Shown here piece after piece: positions 1 to 10,777 of a stretch of 32,945 bases of DNA. This DNA comes from Candidatus Nomurabacteria bacterium. Lineage in GTDB: Bacteria; Patescibacteriota; Minisyncoccia; Phycocordibacterales; UBA9973. The position numbers were made by a program, and so were the translations under genes. The notes under the pieces were generated by a model. It searched no databases and was not told the DNA's origin. It was given only the letters and a program-made list of their open reading frames with translations. The stretch covers positions 1 through 32,945 of the forward strand of contig JAPLXP010000006.1 of the NCBI GenBank assembly GCA_026396015.1. The letters run 5' to 3'. Position 1 is the first letter of the stretch. Each line of letters begins with the position of its first letter.

Positions 1-78
1 ACAAAAATGTGGACAGATGCATCTGAAGAATCTTTGAAGAAAGCGATAGAAGATTTTAAGGTTGGGTTTTTGAAATAA
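1..78 (+). CDS. atpA: ATP synthase F1 subunit alpha, C-terminal fragment (5' truncated)
   Basis: In-frame tail TKMWTDASEESLKKAIEDFKVGFLK* resembles AtpA C-termini and lies upstream of atpG/atpD/atpC. Confidence 0.65.
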   Translation, partial: TKMWTDASEESLKKAIEDFKVGFLK

Positions 79-81
79 AAT

Positions 82-894
82 ATGGAAAATACAAAACCAT
101 CATTAAATAAAAAAGATAAAATATATGCTGTAGTGCTTATTGTTTTACAGATAAGTTTTCTGATTTTCATAATTACGACAGCACTCCGTATTTTATCTAC
201 TTATGGTCCTGGTGAATTTTCTTTAATTGGAGTTGTTTATATTGAATTATTAATAGGAATACCTTTATCTATTTGGGGGATATTGAAGGGGATATTTCTT
301 CTAAAAGATAGAATATTTCATGTTTTGTCATTGATTCTTTTATTAATTAGTATATTTAGTTTTCCATACGTAAATGGTCCTATACTAAGTAGAATATATT
401 TATCAATTTCAGAAAAAGCACATGAACCTGAAGTTGCAAGACAGAAATTAGAAATAGAAAAACAAAAAGCAGAATATGCAAATAATTATGCTCAAATTGC
501 AAAAGATTTAAGTTCATCACAAGTAATTTTGGCTGCTGACATGAATACTTCTAATTTTGATTATCCAGTTATAATTTTGAAAAATGGGTATATAATAGGT
601 CTTCCAGAAGTTAAATATGGAAATCATGATAAATATGTTAATTTTATAAATTGGATTAATAGTAACTTAACCAATAAAAGTGTAACTATATCCATACCAC
701 CTTTAAAAGAGATGTATGGTGATAATAATTTAGGAATGTATGTTGGTTTAAATGACTGCAATGAAAATATACCAATACTTCTTAGAGATGTAAGAAAAAA
801 ATATAATATAGAAGGTTATAATAATTGTAGTGTTATTAGATCAGATGAAATTTATTATAACGGCAAAGGCTTATATAGTGAATATTTAAAATAA
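82..894 (+). CDS. Hypothetical membrane protein lying between atpA and atpG
   Basis: 270-aa ORF with several N-terminal hydrophobic segments; more AT-rich than the flanking atp genes. Confidence 0.75.
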   Translation: MENTKPSLNKKDKIYAVVLIVLQISFLIFIITTALRILSTYGPGEFSLIGVVYIELLIGIPLSIWGILKGIFLLKDRIFHVLSLILLLISIFSFPYVNGPILSRIYLSISEKAHEPEVARQKLEIEKQKAEYANNYAQIAKDLSSSQVILAADMNTSNFDYPVIILKNGYIIGLPEVKYGNHDKYVNFINWINSNLTNKSVTISIPPLKEMYGDNNLGMYVGLNDCNENIPILLRDVRKKYNIEGYNNCSVIRSDEIYYNGKGLYSEYLK

Positions 895-901
895 AAATTA
901 T

Positions 902-1819
902 ATGGCTGGAACAAAAGAAATTAAAAGAAGAATAAAGAGTGTGAAGAACACAAAGAAGATTACGAAAGCGATGGAGCTCGTAGCGGCTTCAAAGATGAAG
1001 CGTGCGGTTGCCAATGCACTCTCATCACGCCTTTACGCATCCTATTCATGGGATGTATTGTCTTCACTTTCTACACGCCTTGAAGAAGTATCTCACCCAT
1101 TTTTTAATGATAATGGTGGGGAGCGGGATTTGGTCGTTTTGATTACTTCGAATCGTGGACTCTGTGGAGCCTACAATTCCCAAGTGATTAAAAAAACTAT
1201 CCGAATGCTCAAAGCTGAAATTTCGCCTAGGTCCGACCTAGGCAAAGGAGTAGATTTGGTAACTGTCGGAAAAAAAGGGGATGTTGCTATGAGAAGAACT
1301 AATCAAAATATAATTGCAACATTCCTAGACCTTTCAGAAAATGTATCACTACGCGATGTATCCCCAGTATCGACCATGATCACCAGTGAATACAAAAAGG
1401 GAAGTTATGGAAAGATTTATGTAGCCTACACAGACTTTGTATCAGCTCTATCACAAAAACCAAATATCAGACAACTCCTACCGATCAGTCGCGCAGAACT
1501 CAAGATAGCGATCGAAGAAGTCGGTGAAGAGAGGAACAAAGAGACATTAGTTGAGACAGATGTACCGTATACAGTAGAAGGTGACCAGGCAATGCTCATC
1601 GAATCCCTAGCAGAGAAATTGGTCCGAATGCAGATCTATCAGATGATCCTAGAATCACAAGCCAGTGAGCAATCAAGTAGAATGATGGCAATGAAGAATG
1701 CATCCGAAGCCGCAGGCGAGATGATAGATGACCTGACACTGGCATTCAACAAAGCCCGTCAGGCAGGCATAACCCGCGAGATTAGTGAAATTAGTGCCGG
1801 AATGGCGTCGGTTAGTTAG
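902..1819 (+). CDS. atpG: ATP synthase F1 subunit gamma
   Basis: N-term MAGTKEIKRRIKSVKNTKKITKAMELVAASKMKRA; C-term RMMAMKNASEAAGEMIDDLTLAFNKARQAGITREISEI. Confidence 0.98.
   Translation: MAGTKEIKRRIKSVKNTKKITKAMELVAASKMKRAVANALSSRLYASYSWDVLSSLSTRLEEVSHPFFNDNGGERDLVVLITSNRGLCGAYNSQVIKKTIRMLKAEISPRSDLGKGVDLVTVGKKGDVAMRRTNQNIIATFLDLSENVSLRDVSPVSTMITSEYKKGSYGKIYVAYTDFVSALSQKPNIRQLLPISRAELKIAIEEVGEERNKETLVETDVPYTVEGDQAMLIESLAEKLVRMQIYQMILESQASEQSSRMMAMKNASEAAGEMIDDLTLAFNKARQAGITREISEISAGMASVS
1225..1243. repeat. 19-nt palindrome GCCTAGGTCCGACCTAGGC inside atpG
   Basis: 9-nt inverted arms around one central base. Confidence 0.8.
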
Positions 1820-1886
1820 GTTCTAGTAATTAGGTTCTAGGTTCTAGAATAAACTAGAAACTAGCCACTAGAAACTAAAAACTTTA
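1816..1886. repeat. Intergenic TTAGGTTCTAG / CTAGAAACTA inverted-repeat cluster (atpG-atpD)
   Basis: Repeats of TTAGGTTCTAG followed by CTAGAAACTAGCCACTAGAAACTAA; foldable as an imperfect hairpin. Confidence 0.75.
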
Positions 1887-1916
1887 TTAAAAATTTATTA
1901 TAAGAATAATCATTAA

Positions 1917-3281
<1,365 letters not shown>

Positions 3282-3357
3282 TTAGGTTCTAGTAGTTAGG
3301 TTCTAGTTTTTAGGAGAATTCTCCACTAGCCCCTAGTCACTAGAAACTAGAAACTAA
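3282..3357. repeat. Intergenic TTAGGTTCTAG / CTAGAAACTAG inverted-repeat cluster (atpD-atpC)
   Basis: Same motifs as the atpG-atpD spacer; central GGAGAATTCTCC palindrome. Confidence 0.75.
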
Positions 3358-3360
3358 TTT

Positions 3361-3804
3361 ATGAACAAACAATTAAAACTTAAGATAGTCACACCAGAGA
3401 GATTGATTCTCGAAGAGTTGGTAGATCAAGTATCTATCCCGACTACAGAAGGGGAGCTGACAATATTGCCTATGCACATCCCACTGATCGCAGGATTAAA
3501 GTCTGGTGATGTGGTTGCAGTAGCAAATGGCGAGCATATCCCGATGGCAGTCACTGGTGGATTTGTAGAGATCAAGGATGAGGATGGTGTCACTACTGTC
3601 GCAATACTTGCAGACTTTGCAGAGCATGTATCAGATCTGACAGACGATGCAGTAGAGAAAGCCAAAGCTCGCTCTATTGAACTTGCCAAGCAAATGGAGA
3701 ATAAAGAGCATGTCGACTTTGAACACTTCGAGGCAGAGCTCGAACGCTCTCTCAACAGAGTCAAAATCGCCGACAAGTGGAGAACAAAAAAATACAGAAA
3801 GTAA
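3361..3804 (+). CDS. atpC: ATP synthase F1 subunit epsilon
   Basis: LKIVTPERLILEELVDQVSIPTTEGELTILPMHIPLIAGLKSGDV typical N-terminal domain. Confidence 0.95.
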   Translation: MNKQLKLKIVTPERLILEELVDQVSIPTTEGELTILPMHIPLIAGLKSGDVVAVANGEHIPMAVTGGFVEIKDEDGVTTVAILADFAEHVSDLTDDAVEKAKARSIELAKQMENKEHVDFEHFEAELERSLNRVKIADKWRTKKYRK

Positions 3805-3811
3805 TCAAAAG

Positions 3812-3835
3812 AGCCCTAGAAATAGGGCTTTTTTG
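3812..3835 (+). terminator. Rho-independent terminator after atpC
   Basis: AGCCCTA-GAAA-TAGGGCT followed by T-tract. Confidence 0.85.
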
Positions 3836-3840
3836 TTGTA

Positions 3841-3870
3841 TTGACAATTATGTATTAAATATGTTATAAT
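3841..3870 (+). promoter_or_regulatory. Putative sigma70-like promoter
   Basis: TTGACA-N18-TATAAT with TGT extended -10. Confidence 0.7.
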
Positions 3871-3913
3871 ATAAACAAGTTAATAAATTTCATTTCCAAA
3901 ATTTACAAGAATT

Positions 3914-4201
3914 ATGAAAGAAGAAAAAGATTTATTGAAGAAGTCACTTGTTTGTTCCATCAAAGATGGTTACATCAGTGCATTTATCCAATTATTTATG
4001 AAAAAAGAAATTGGTCACATCAAAGAAGTGACCTATGGAGATTTCATAGAATTAGCAAAAGGAACCAGCGATACTCGCTGCCAAAGAGTAGCATTATTTC
4101 GTTCATCAGTTAGACTCATATGGGAAAAACTGAAAAAAGAAAAAATGACAGAAGAAGCTAGGATTGCAATCAATCTTAGTCACCCAGAATGTATATTTTA
4201 A
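3914..4201 (+). CDS. Hypothetical protein
   Basis: 95-aa ORF flanked by promoter and terminator. Confidence 0.75.
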   Translation: MKEEKDLLKKSLVCSIKDGYISAFIQLFMKKEIGHIKEVTYGDFIELAKGTSDTRCQRVALFRSSVRLIWEKLKKEKMTEEARIAINLSHPECIF

Positions 4202-4203
4202 AT

Positions 4204-4234
4204 AAAAATCGCTGCAAAAATTGCAGCGATTTTT
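4204..4234. terminator. Bidirectional terminator between convergent genes
   Basis: ATCGCTGCAA-AAA-TTGCAGCGAT flanked by A and T runs. Confidence 0.85.
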
Positions 4235-4810
4235 TTAATTTAAATCTATTGAAAATATATAATAAGGTATTTTAAGATTTTCAATTTCTTTTTTTAGTAT
4301 TGAAAGACTGATTTCATCATAGTTGTAATTATCATTAATAAATTCATAAATTATCTCAGCATGTTTTCTGCAATAAATATTATTACTAATTCCATATTTA
4401 CCGAATGGTGATTGATAATATAAATTATAAAAATTTCCAGACTCATTTTTTATAAAAGTAGGTATTTTTTCTAATGATTTAAATTTAAAATCAATTAATC
4501 TGTCCTCAAAATATTCAAATGATTTGTTTAAAAAATTTTCTTCCTCATCATTATTTTCTTCGCTATCTAAATACTTGGGAAATATTGGTACATCTATATC
4601 TTTAATTTCCAAAAAAAGATTAATAAAATTTTCGATACTAATTGTTCCATTTTCAAAATATTTTTTAATAGTATTAAAACCATCGAATATATTTTTTACT
4701 TCTTTTCTTATTTTAATTTTATCTGTTTTCCCTTTGATTAGATACCTGTTGTTATTCCTTGTTTTTTTTCTATAAACAACTCTGACTGGATAAATGATTC
4801 TAGCTTCCAT
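4235..4810 (-). CDS. Hypothetical protein
   Basis: 191-aa ORF, convergent with previous gene across a shared terminator. Confidence 0.7.
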   Translation of the reverse strand: MEARIIYPVRVVYRKKTRNNNRYLIKGKTDKIKIRKEVKNIFDGFNTIKKYFENGTISIENFINLFLEIKDIDVPIFPKYLDSEENNDEEENFLNKSFEYFEDRLIDFKFKSLEKIPTFIKNESGNFYNLYYQSPFGKYGISNNIYCRKHAEIIYEFINDNYNYDEISLSILKKEIENLKIPYYIFSIDLN

Positions 4811-4911
4811 AATTTTAAGGTTTATTTTAGTTAAATTCTATACTCAATTTTTCTACTTTGCAAATCTATCTATTTGAAGCAATCCAATAATTTGCTATAT
4901 TAAGTACACTT

Positions 4912-5853
4912 ATGAGTCAAAAATATACAATCCTTTTATATTACAAATACGTCAGGATCGATGAGCCTCAGGCCTTTCGCGACGCGCATTTCGAGCTCTG
5001 CAAGAGACTGGGCCTCAAAGGTCGTATTATCATAGCTACCGAGGGTATCAATGGTACTTGCGAAGGCACAGACGAGGCATGTCAAGAGTATATGCAGATT
5101 ATGAAGGCTGATGCTCGATTCTCAGATATTCACTGGAAAGTAAGTCTTGGTACTCCAGATGGTAAAGCTTTCCCGCGTCTTTCTGTAAAGGTAAGAAAGG
5201 AGATAGTGTCACTGCATCTAGGCGATGAAGACGAGGATATAGACCCAAATCAAATTACTGGAATCCATCTAAAACCTGAGGAATTGCGCAAATGGTATGA
5301 GGAAGGTAGAGAGTTCCATATCGTAGATATGCGCAATGGTTATGAGCTAGAGGTTGGTAAATTCGAAGGCACAGTATTCCCCGAGCTCGACAATTTCCGT
5401 GATTTGAAAAAGAATTTAAAAAAGATTGAAGACCTAAAAGACAAGACTGTTCTGACGGTATGTACTGGTGGTGTACGATGCGAAAAAGCTTCAGGACTCC
5501 TTGTTCGTGAAGGATTCAATGATGTATATCAGCTCGATGGTGGTATGGTCACATATATGGAAAAGTACCCTGGCCAAGATTTCAAAGGCTCACTGTATGT
5601 TTTTGACCAGCGTTTAACTTTAAATTTTACAGATCCTGCAAAGCACGAGATTATAGGTAAATGTAAAAAATGTGGAAGTAAAAGTGAGCACTATGTAAAC
5701 TGTTCAAACAATAATTGTCACGAGCATTTTATTTGCTGTATCGATTGTCTCGAGGAGAATCCTCCAAATCATCCATCAGGAGGTGTCGCATACTGTGATA
5801 TCTGGTGCAAGACAAAGGACAAGATAAATAAATTTAAAAAAGCATTAGTTTAA
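4912..5853 (+). CDS. trhO: tRNA uridine(34) hydroxylase TrhO-like / rhodanese-domain protein (UPF0176)
   Basis: ATEGINGTCEGT, rhodanese loop CTGGVRCEKASG, C-terminal Cys-rich region CKKCGSKSEHYVNCSNNNCHEHFICC. Confidence 0.93.
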   Translation: MSQKYTILLYYKYVRIDEPQAFRDAHFELCKRLGLKGRIIIATEGINGTCEGTDEACQEYMQIMKADARFSDIHWKVSLGTPDGKAFPRLSVKVRKEIVSLHLGDEDEDIDPNQITGIHLKPEELRKWYEEGREFHIVDMRNGYELEVGKFEGTVFPELDNFRDLKKNLKKIEDLKDKTVLTVCTGGVRCEKASGLLVREGFNDVYQLDGGMVTYMEKYPGQDFKGSLYVFDQRLTLNFTDPAKHEIIGKCKKCGSKSEHYVNCSNNNCHEHFICCIDCLEENPPNHPSGGVAYCDIWCKTKDKINKFKKALV

Positions 5854-5902
5854 TATTTAATATTTGATATAATTAAAATATTAATAATAAAAAGGAGTCA
5901 CT

Positions 5903-5920
5903 ATGATTCCGTTTAATTAA
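5903..5920 (+). other. Possible 5-codon upstream mini-ORF (MIPFN*)
   Basis: AAGGAG correctly spaced before ATG; ends 3 nt before the next ATG. Confidence 0.35.
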
Positions 5921-5923
5921 ATT

Positions 5924-5983
5924 ATGGCAAAAGGAATGGGTGCTAAAAAAGAAAAGAAAAAGCCAAAAGCTGTAAAGAAATAA
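5924..5983 (+). CDS. Small Lys-rich protein (19 aa, MAKGMGAKKEKKKPKAVKK)
   Basis: Complete short ORF between an SD-bearing mini-ORF and a strong terminator. Confidence 0.5.
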   Translation: MAKGMGAKKEKKKPKAVKK

Positions 5984-5993
5984 TAGCTTTTAG

Positions 5994-6029
5994 AAATAGC
6001 TCCGGCGCTCTGCGCCGGAGCTATTTCTT
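5994..6029 (+). terminator. Rho-independent terminator
   Basis: AAATAGCTCCGGCGC-TCT-GCGCCGGAGCTATTT then T-tract. Confidence 0.9.
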
Positions 6030-6073
6030 TTTGTTATATATTGTGTTATAAATGCGATTAAGGAGGTAGCACT

Positions 6074-6106
6074 ATGCTATTTAAAAAATATGAAAAAAAG
6101 ATTTAA
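6074..6106 (+). other. Possible leader mini-ORF MLFKKYEKKI* overlapping the next gene start
   Basis: AGGAGG SD upstream of ATG at 6074; the ATG at 6090 lies inside it in another frame. Confidence 0.4.
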
Positions 6107-6479
6107 TAATCTAATTTTCTTTGGTGAGCTGTTATTCCATACTCTAATTGTAATTTATAAATTTATTTTAAAACGATACAAAGACAATATTTTTGTTTTT
6201 AAATTGTTTATAAAATGCTTGTTTGTAAATACTATTATGTCTTTTGATCACGGCCGTTGGCATTCTATTTGTTTTGATTATAAAAAACGCAAAATAAAAA
6301 TACCATTGAATACTCTGATATCATGTGTTTTGTATTATTTATTTAATGCATATTTCAATTTGGATATCCTATCGTGTATTACCCTTGGTCTTTTTTTAGA
6401 CATTATGTTTTTTATTTTAAAAATGTGGAATTTTCATTCAAAAAAGCTTTTGGAAAAAAGCTACATGGAATCAAATTAA
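6090..6479 (+). CDS. Hypothetical membrane-associated protein
   Basis: 129-aa ORF with hydrophobic segments, followed by terminator. Confidence 0.65.
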   Translation: MKKRFNNLIFFGELLFHTLIVIYKFILKRYKDNIFVFKLFIKCLFVNTIMSFDHGRWHSICFDYKKRKIKIPLNTLISCVLYYLFNAYFNLDILSCITLGLFLDIMFFILKMWNFHSKKLLEKSYMESN

Positions 6480-6480
6480 G

Positions 6481-6516
6481 AGCCTTATATTGTTGAATCA
6501 ATATGAGGCTTTTTAT
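6481..6516 (+). terminator. Rho-independent terminator
   Basis: AGCCTTATATTG-TTGAAT-CAATATGAGGCT then T-tract. Confidence 0.8.
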
Positions 6517-6538
6517 CTTTTTATAGTATAATAAATGC

Positions 6539-7651
6539 ATGATTGGATTTATTATAATTGCACTTATCACTCAGGGATTACTGTTTTTTGTGCATTTTGT
6601 ATTCTACCGTTTTGGAGTAGATACTTTTCACCTAGCTGATAAATACAAATATATTTTAGGTACATCCATGGTTATCTTGCCCCTATCTTTTACTTCAAGC
6701 ATGATTCTAGTTCAGAAATTTGGTAATAAATTTACTGAGAATTTTTACTATATATCTTCTATTTGGCTTGGTACAGTACTCTGGATCTTCATAGCCATTG
6801 TGTTGTCTACTATTTCAAGGTATGTCATCTTGAATGATTTATACTATTCTATTTTTGCTGGTGTGTTAGTGGTATCTGCTTTTCTGGTATCATTTTATGG
6901 AGTATCACATGCTAGAAATATCCAAGTTGTACAGAAGGACATTTATATAAATAATTTACCAGAATCATGGGAAGGTAAAAAGGCAGTATTTATGTCTGAT
7001 CTACATTATGGAAATATTCATGATGTTAAAAAGGCTCAAAGAGATTTGAGTGTTGTTCAGGCTTTGGATCCAGATATCCTACTCATCGCTGGTGATTTCT
7101 TTGACGGACCCAATAAAAACTTGAAACAATTTTCTGATGTATATCGTGATTACAATCCCACAAAAGGTAAATATTTCATAAGTGGTAATCATGAGGAATA
7201 CGCAGGGCTTGCTCAGAGTTTTGAGGCTATTAGTGAATCAGGTTTTACAATTTTGGACAATAAAAATATCAACATAGATGGCGTTCAGTTGCTTGGTGTG
7301 CCATATACTACAAATGCAAAGAGTGATATAGACATAAATGCCATAAAAAGTATTTTGACTAATACTGATTACAAAAAAGATGTACCTAGTATTCTGTTAA
7401 AGCATATTCCTATCGACCTAGATGTCGTGCGTGACATGGGTGTGTCATTTGCATTCTTTGGACATACACATCATGGGCAATTTTGGCCATTGTCTTTGGT
7501 CGTGAATCGTATTTACGGTACACATGCCTATGGTTTTACTCAAGAAGATAGTACAATATTCTATACAAGCAGTGGTGTCGGATCATGGGGTCCACCTCAG
7601 AGAATAGGCACTGATAGCGAATTATTATTAGTTACATTTCATAAAAAATAA
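6539..7651 (+). CDS. Membrane-anchored metallophosphoesterase (YkuE-like)
   Basis: N-terminal TM segments; motifs MSDLHYGN, IAGDFFDG, SGNHEEY, FFGHTHHGQ. Confidence 0.92.
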   Translation: MIGFIIIALITQGLLFFVHFVFYRFGVDTFHLADKYKYILGTSMVILPLSFTSSMILVQKFGNKFTENFYYISSIWLGTVLWIFIAIVLSTISRYVILNDLYYSIFAGVLVVSAFLVSFYGVSHARNIQVVQKDIYINNLPESWEGKKAVFMSDLHYGNIHDVKKAQRDLSVVQALDPDILLIAGDFFDGPNKNLKQFSDVYRDYNPTKGKYFISGNHEEYAGLAQSFEAISESGFTILDNKNINIDGVQLLGVPYTTNAKSDIDINAIKSILTNTDYKKDVPSILLKHIPIDLDVVRDMGVSFAFFGHTHHGQFWPLSLVVNRIYGTHAYGFTQEDSTIFYTSSGVGSWGPPQRIGTDSELLLVTFHKK

Positions 7652-7652
7652 A

Positions 7653-8090
7653 ATGGAAACATTATCATATTTTTTGACTATTGCAGGATTTATCATAGGT
7701 CTCGGTGCAGTCACTGTTATCGATACTCTTGGTTTTCTCGGTCGTAATTCTTCTTACTGGACAGAGACTACTATCAGATCACACAAAGTGACAAAACCCC
7801 TCATATGGATCGGTATATTTTTAGTATTAGTAGGTGCTACTCTTTTAAAGAATAATTATATTCTTTCTATATCAGAGTATGGAGTATGGATCAAGATTAT
7901 AATACTACTCATTGCAAATGGAATATTCTTATCTTTTTATATCAGCCCAGATTTATTAAAGAGAGAGGAGATGGGTATGTCTGGTGAATTATTGCCAATG
8001 ATAATGCAATACCAGATCATAGCGAGCTTCATCATATCTTTTGTTGGTTGGTGGTCTTTAGTATTCCTATTCATAAACGTCATAAGATAA
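7653..8090 (+). CDS. Hypothetical integral membrane protein
   Basis: 145-aa ORF with about four hydrophobic helices, 1 nt after previous gene. Confidence 0.75.
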   Translation: METLSYFLTIAGFIIGLGAVTVIDTLGFLGRNSSYWTETTIRSHKVTKPLIWIGIFLVLVGATLLKNNYILSISEYGVWIKIIILLIANGIFLSFYISPDLLKREEMGMSGELLPMIMQYQIIASFIISFVGWWSLVFLFINVIR

Positions 8091-8091
8091 T

Positions 8092-8123
8092 AAAAAGGCT
8101 CACTATATTAGTGAGCCTTTTTT
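8092..8123. terminator. Terminator between convergent genes
   Basis: AAAAAGGCTCAC-TATATTA-GTGAGCCTTTTTT. Confidence 0.85.
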
Positions 8124-8127
8124 GTTT

Positions 8128-8748
8128 TTAACTTTTTCCTAGTGCGTAGTATGATTTCATACCTACGATAAGACAAGTACAAAGAGCTAAAAAAAGAACG
8201 AATACAAGAATACCTTGATTTATTGTGCTTTCTCCTGTGTACTGGTACCAGAAAGGGTAATCATTGCATAACTTTGCGTTTACTCGATCAAAATCTTTTG
8301 TCTGCAAAAAAATTGCAGTGCAAATGAATGTTATTAAAAATCCTAACCCTGAAGTAAGCATTGCTATTCCAGTCATGAATTTTTTAAAGATACCCCACAA
8401 TAATACGAAAAAATTATTCCATCCGTTTTTTAAAATCCTCTTCATTCCTTCTTCTAGGCTTCCCTCAAATGACACTTGTTGTCCTTCTGTTAGGTTTGCA
8501 TAGAATGTAGCTGTCTTTTCTTTCACATTAAATTCCCATACTTTTACACTATCAGGATTATTTTTGTATCCATTGTGTGCTGATACCGTTATCACACCTT
8601 TATATGTGTCGATATCTCTCCAGTAGGGGAATTCCCCGAATAGAGCAATTTGATTACGAACCCTGAATGTAGGGTTAAGAATTTGAAAGCCAATGTAAAT
8701 GATTACAATGATAGCTAGAATAATTAATTCAATTTGATTCTTTTCCAT
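8128..8748 (-). CDS. Hypothetical membrane protein
   Basis: ORF 8128..8787; the internal Met (MEKNQIEL) is the more plausible start; three hydrophobic segments. Confidence 0.7.
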   Translation of the reverse strand: MEKNQIELIILAIIVIIYIGFQILNPTFRVRNQIALFGEFPYWRDIDTYKGVITVSAHNGYKNNPDSVKVWEFNVKEKTATFYANLTEGQQVSFEGSLEEGMKRILKNGWNNFFVLLWGIFKKFMTGIAMLTSGLGFLITFICTAIFLQTKDFDRVNAKLCNDYPFWYQYTGESTINQGILVFVLFLALCTCLIVGMKSYYALGKS

Positions 8749-8877
8749 TTTTATTAAGTTGTTTGATTTAATTAAATTATAGCACATATAATGTTAATAT
8801 GTCAATATAAAATATTATTTAATATACGTCATCTTATTAAAGACTTTTACTCAAAATATGCTATAATACAACGACAT

Positions 8878-10368
8878 ATGGCAGATACAAATAATACAAA
8901 TATCGTCACACGTTTCGCTCCTAGTCCTACGGGTTTTTTGCATGTAGGTGGTTTACGTACTGCATTATATTCATATCTCTTGGCTAAGAAGTCTGGTGGA
9001 CGTTTTATTCTACGTATCGAGGACACAGACAGGGCTCGCACAGTTCCGGGTGGTGTGGAGAATATCCTCACATCTCTTTCTTGGGCTGGGGTCAATCCTG
9101 ATGAGGGTGTCATCCTGCGTGATGGCGAGGCGTCTGAGTCTGGTGCAAATGGCCCGTATACTCAATCCCATAGATTGGAAATCTATAAAAAATATGCAGA
9201 CGAGCTAGTAGCAAAAGGGAATGCATATTATTGTTTTTGTACTGCCGATAGATTGGCACAGGTCAAAGAAGATCGCCAGGCAAACAAGCTCCCACCCGGA
9301 TATGATGGTCATTGTAAAAATCTCTCAAAAGAAGAAGTTGAAAATAAATTGAAAAATGGCGACAATCATGTCATACGTCTAGCTATGCCTGATGATGGTG
9401 TATGTACTTTTCATGATTTGATTCGCGGAGAGGTCAGTTTTAAATATTCAGATGTAGATGATCAGGTATTGCTCAAGTCTGATGGCTTTCCTACGTATCA
9501 TCTAGCCGTAGTCGTAGACGATCATCATATGCAGGTGTCACATGTAGTCCGTGGCGAAGAGTGGATTTCAAGTACCCCAAAGCATATCTATCTGTATGAG
9601 TGCCTTGGGTGGACTCCGACACTATTTGCACATTTACCACTACTACTCAATTCTGATCGTTCAAAGCTTTCAAAGCGTCAGGGTGATGTAGCTGTATTGG
9701 ATTACAAAGAAAAAGGTTATCTTCCTGAGGCATTATTAAATTTCGTTGCATTTCTCGGTTGGAATCCTGGCGACGAGAGGGAGATGTTTACTTTAGACGA
9801 ATTAGTATCAGAATTTTCTCTAGAGAAGGTGAACAAGGCAGGCGCAGTGTTCAATATTGAAAAGCTCGATTGGTATAATCGTGAATATCTGAAAAAACTT
9901 GATGATGAAAAACTTCTAAAATATATCGACACATTCATGCCAGAAGTTGCTCGCAATTCTGTAAATTACAAAAATATTTTGCCTCGCCTAATGCATACAC
10001 TGCTGGAGCGTATATCAAAGGGTAGCGAGATTGCCGAGACATATACTGAAAACATCTCTTACTTTTTTGAAAAAGAAAAGATTGATGAGGGTATGCTCGT
10101 CTGGAAATCTTTAAAAGACAATCCCAATGCACTGGATATCACTCGTGGATATATAGCAGAAGCTCGTGCGATACTCGAGGGTATGCCCGTAGAATCATGG
10201 GATGATAGAGAGGCTATCAAGGGTGCCCTATGGCCTTTGACAGAGAAATACGGCCGCGGGGAAGTCCTCTGGCCATTACGTGTATCACTTTCTTGTCGCG
10301 ATAAATCCCCAGATCCATTTGAATTGTGCTACATCCTAGGCAGGGAAGAAGTACTCAATAGAATATAA
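8878..10368 (+). CDS. gltX: Glutamyl-tRNA synthetase
   Basis: TRFAPSPTGFLHVGGLRTALYSYLLA (HIGH-type) and KLSKRQGD (KMSKS-type); start moved to MADTNN. Confidence 0.97.
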   Translation: MADTNNTNIVTRFAPSPTGFLHVGGLRTALYSYLLAKKSGGRFILRIEDTDRARTVPGGVENILTSLSWAGVNPDEGVILRDGEASESGANGPYTQSHRLEIYKKYADELVAKGNAYYCFCTADRLAQVKEDRQANKLPPGYDGHCKNLSKEEVENKLKNGDNHVIRLAMPDDGVCTFHDLIRGEVSFKYSDVDDQVLLKSDGFPTYHLAVVVDDHHMQVSHVVRGEEWISSTPKHIYLYECLGWTPTLFAHLPLLLNSDRSKLSKRQGDVAVLDYKEKGYLPEALLNFVAFLGWNPGDEREMFTLDELVSEFSLEKVNKAGAVFNIEKLDWYNREYLKKLDDEKLLKYIDTFMPEVARNSVNYKNILPRLMHTLLERISKGSEIAETYTENISYFFEKEKIDEGMLVWKSLKDNPNALDITRGYIAEARAILEGMPVESWDDREAIKGALWPLTEKYGRGEVLWPLRVSLSCRDKSPDPFELCYILGREEVLNRI

Positions 10369-10380
10369 AAGACAAATACA

Positions 10381-10410
10381 AAAGGCGGGCCGTATACGGC
10401 CCGCCTTTTG
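10381..10410. terminator. Terminator between gltX and convergent ORF
   Basis: AAAGGCGGGCCGTATACGGCCCGCCTTT. Confidence 0.9.
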
Positions 10411-10415
10411 TATTA

Positions 10416-10712
10416 TTATATAGTTTCCGAATATAAATATTTTTCTAAAACATCATCCGAATAAATTTTAGATAATTCAGAATAAAACTGAAGATTAATT
10501 TCTTTTAAATCTTCAAAAGTATCTGCCAAATTATTTTTAATAAAATTATTTTCCTCATAGCAATCTATGAATAATTGTAATTTTAGATTATTGATACTTA
10601 TTTTTTCTCCTTGATCAAGGAGTTCTTCTTTTGCTGAATTCATGTGTTTGTTGACAGATTCAGGATATATGATTTTATTATCTGGTGTTTTATTTTGTGG
10701 CATTTCGTGCAT
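10416..10712 (-). CDS. Hypothetical protein
   Basis: 98-aa ORF convergent to gltX across the terminator. Confidence 0.65.
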   Translation of the reverse strand: MHEMPQNKTPDNKIIYPESVNKHMNSAKEELLDQGEKISINNLKLQLFIDCYEENNFIKNNLADTFEDLKEINLQFYSELSKIYSDDVLEKYLYSETI

Positions 10713-10777
10713 GTTCGTATTTTACTATATTTTTAAAGAAAAAACACGTATTTGTATTTTAGTGATATAATATTTAT

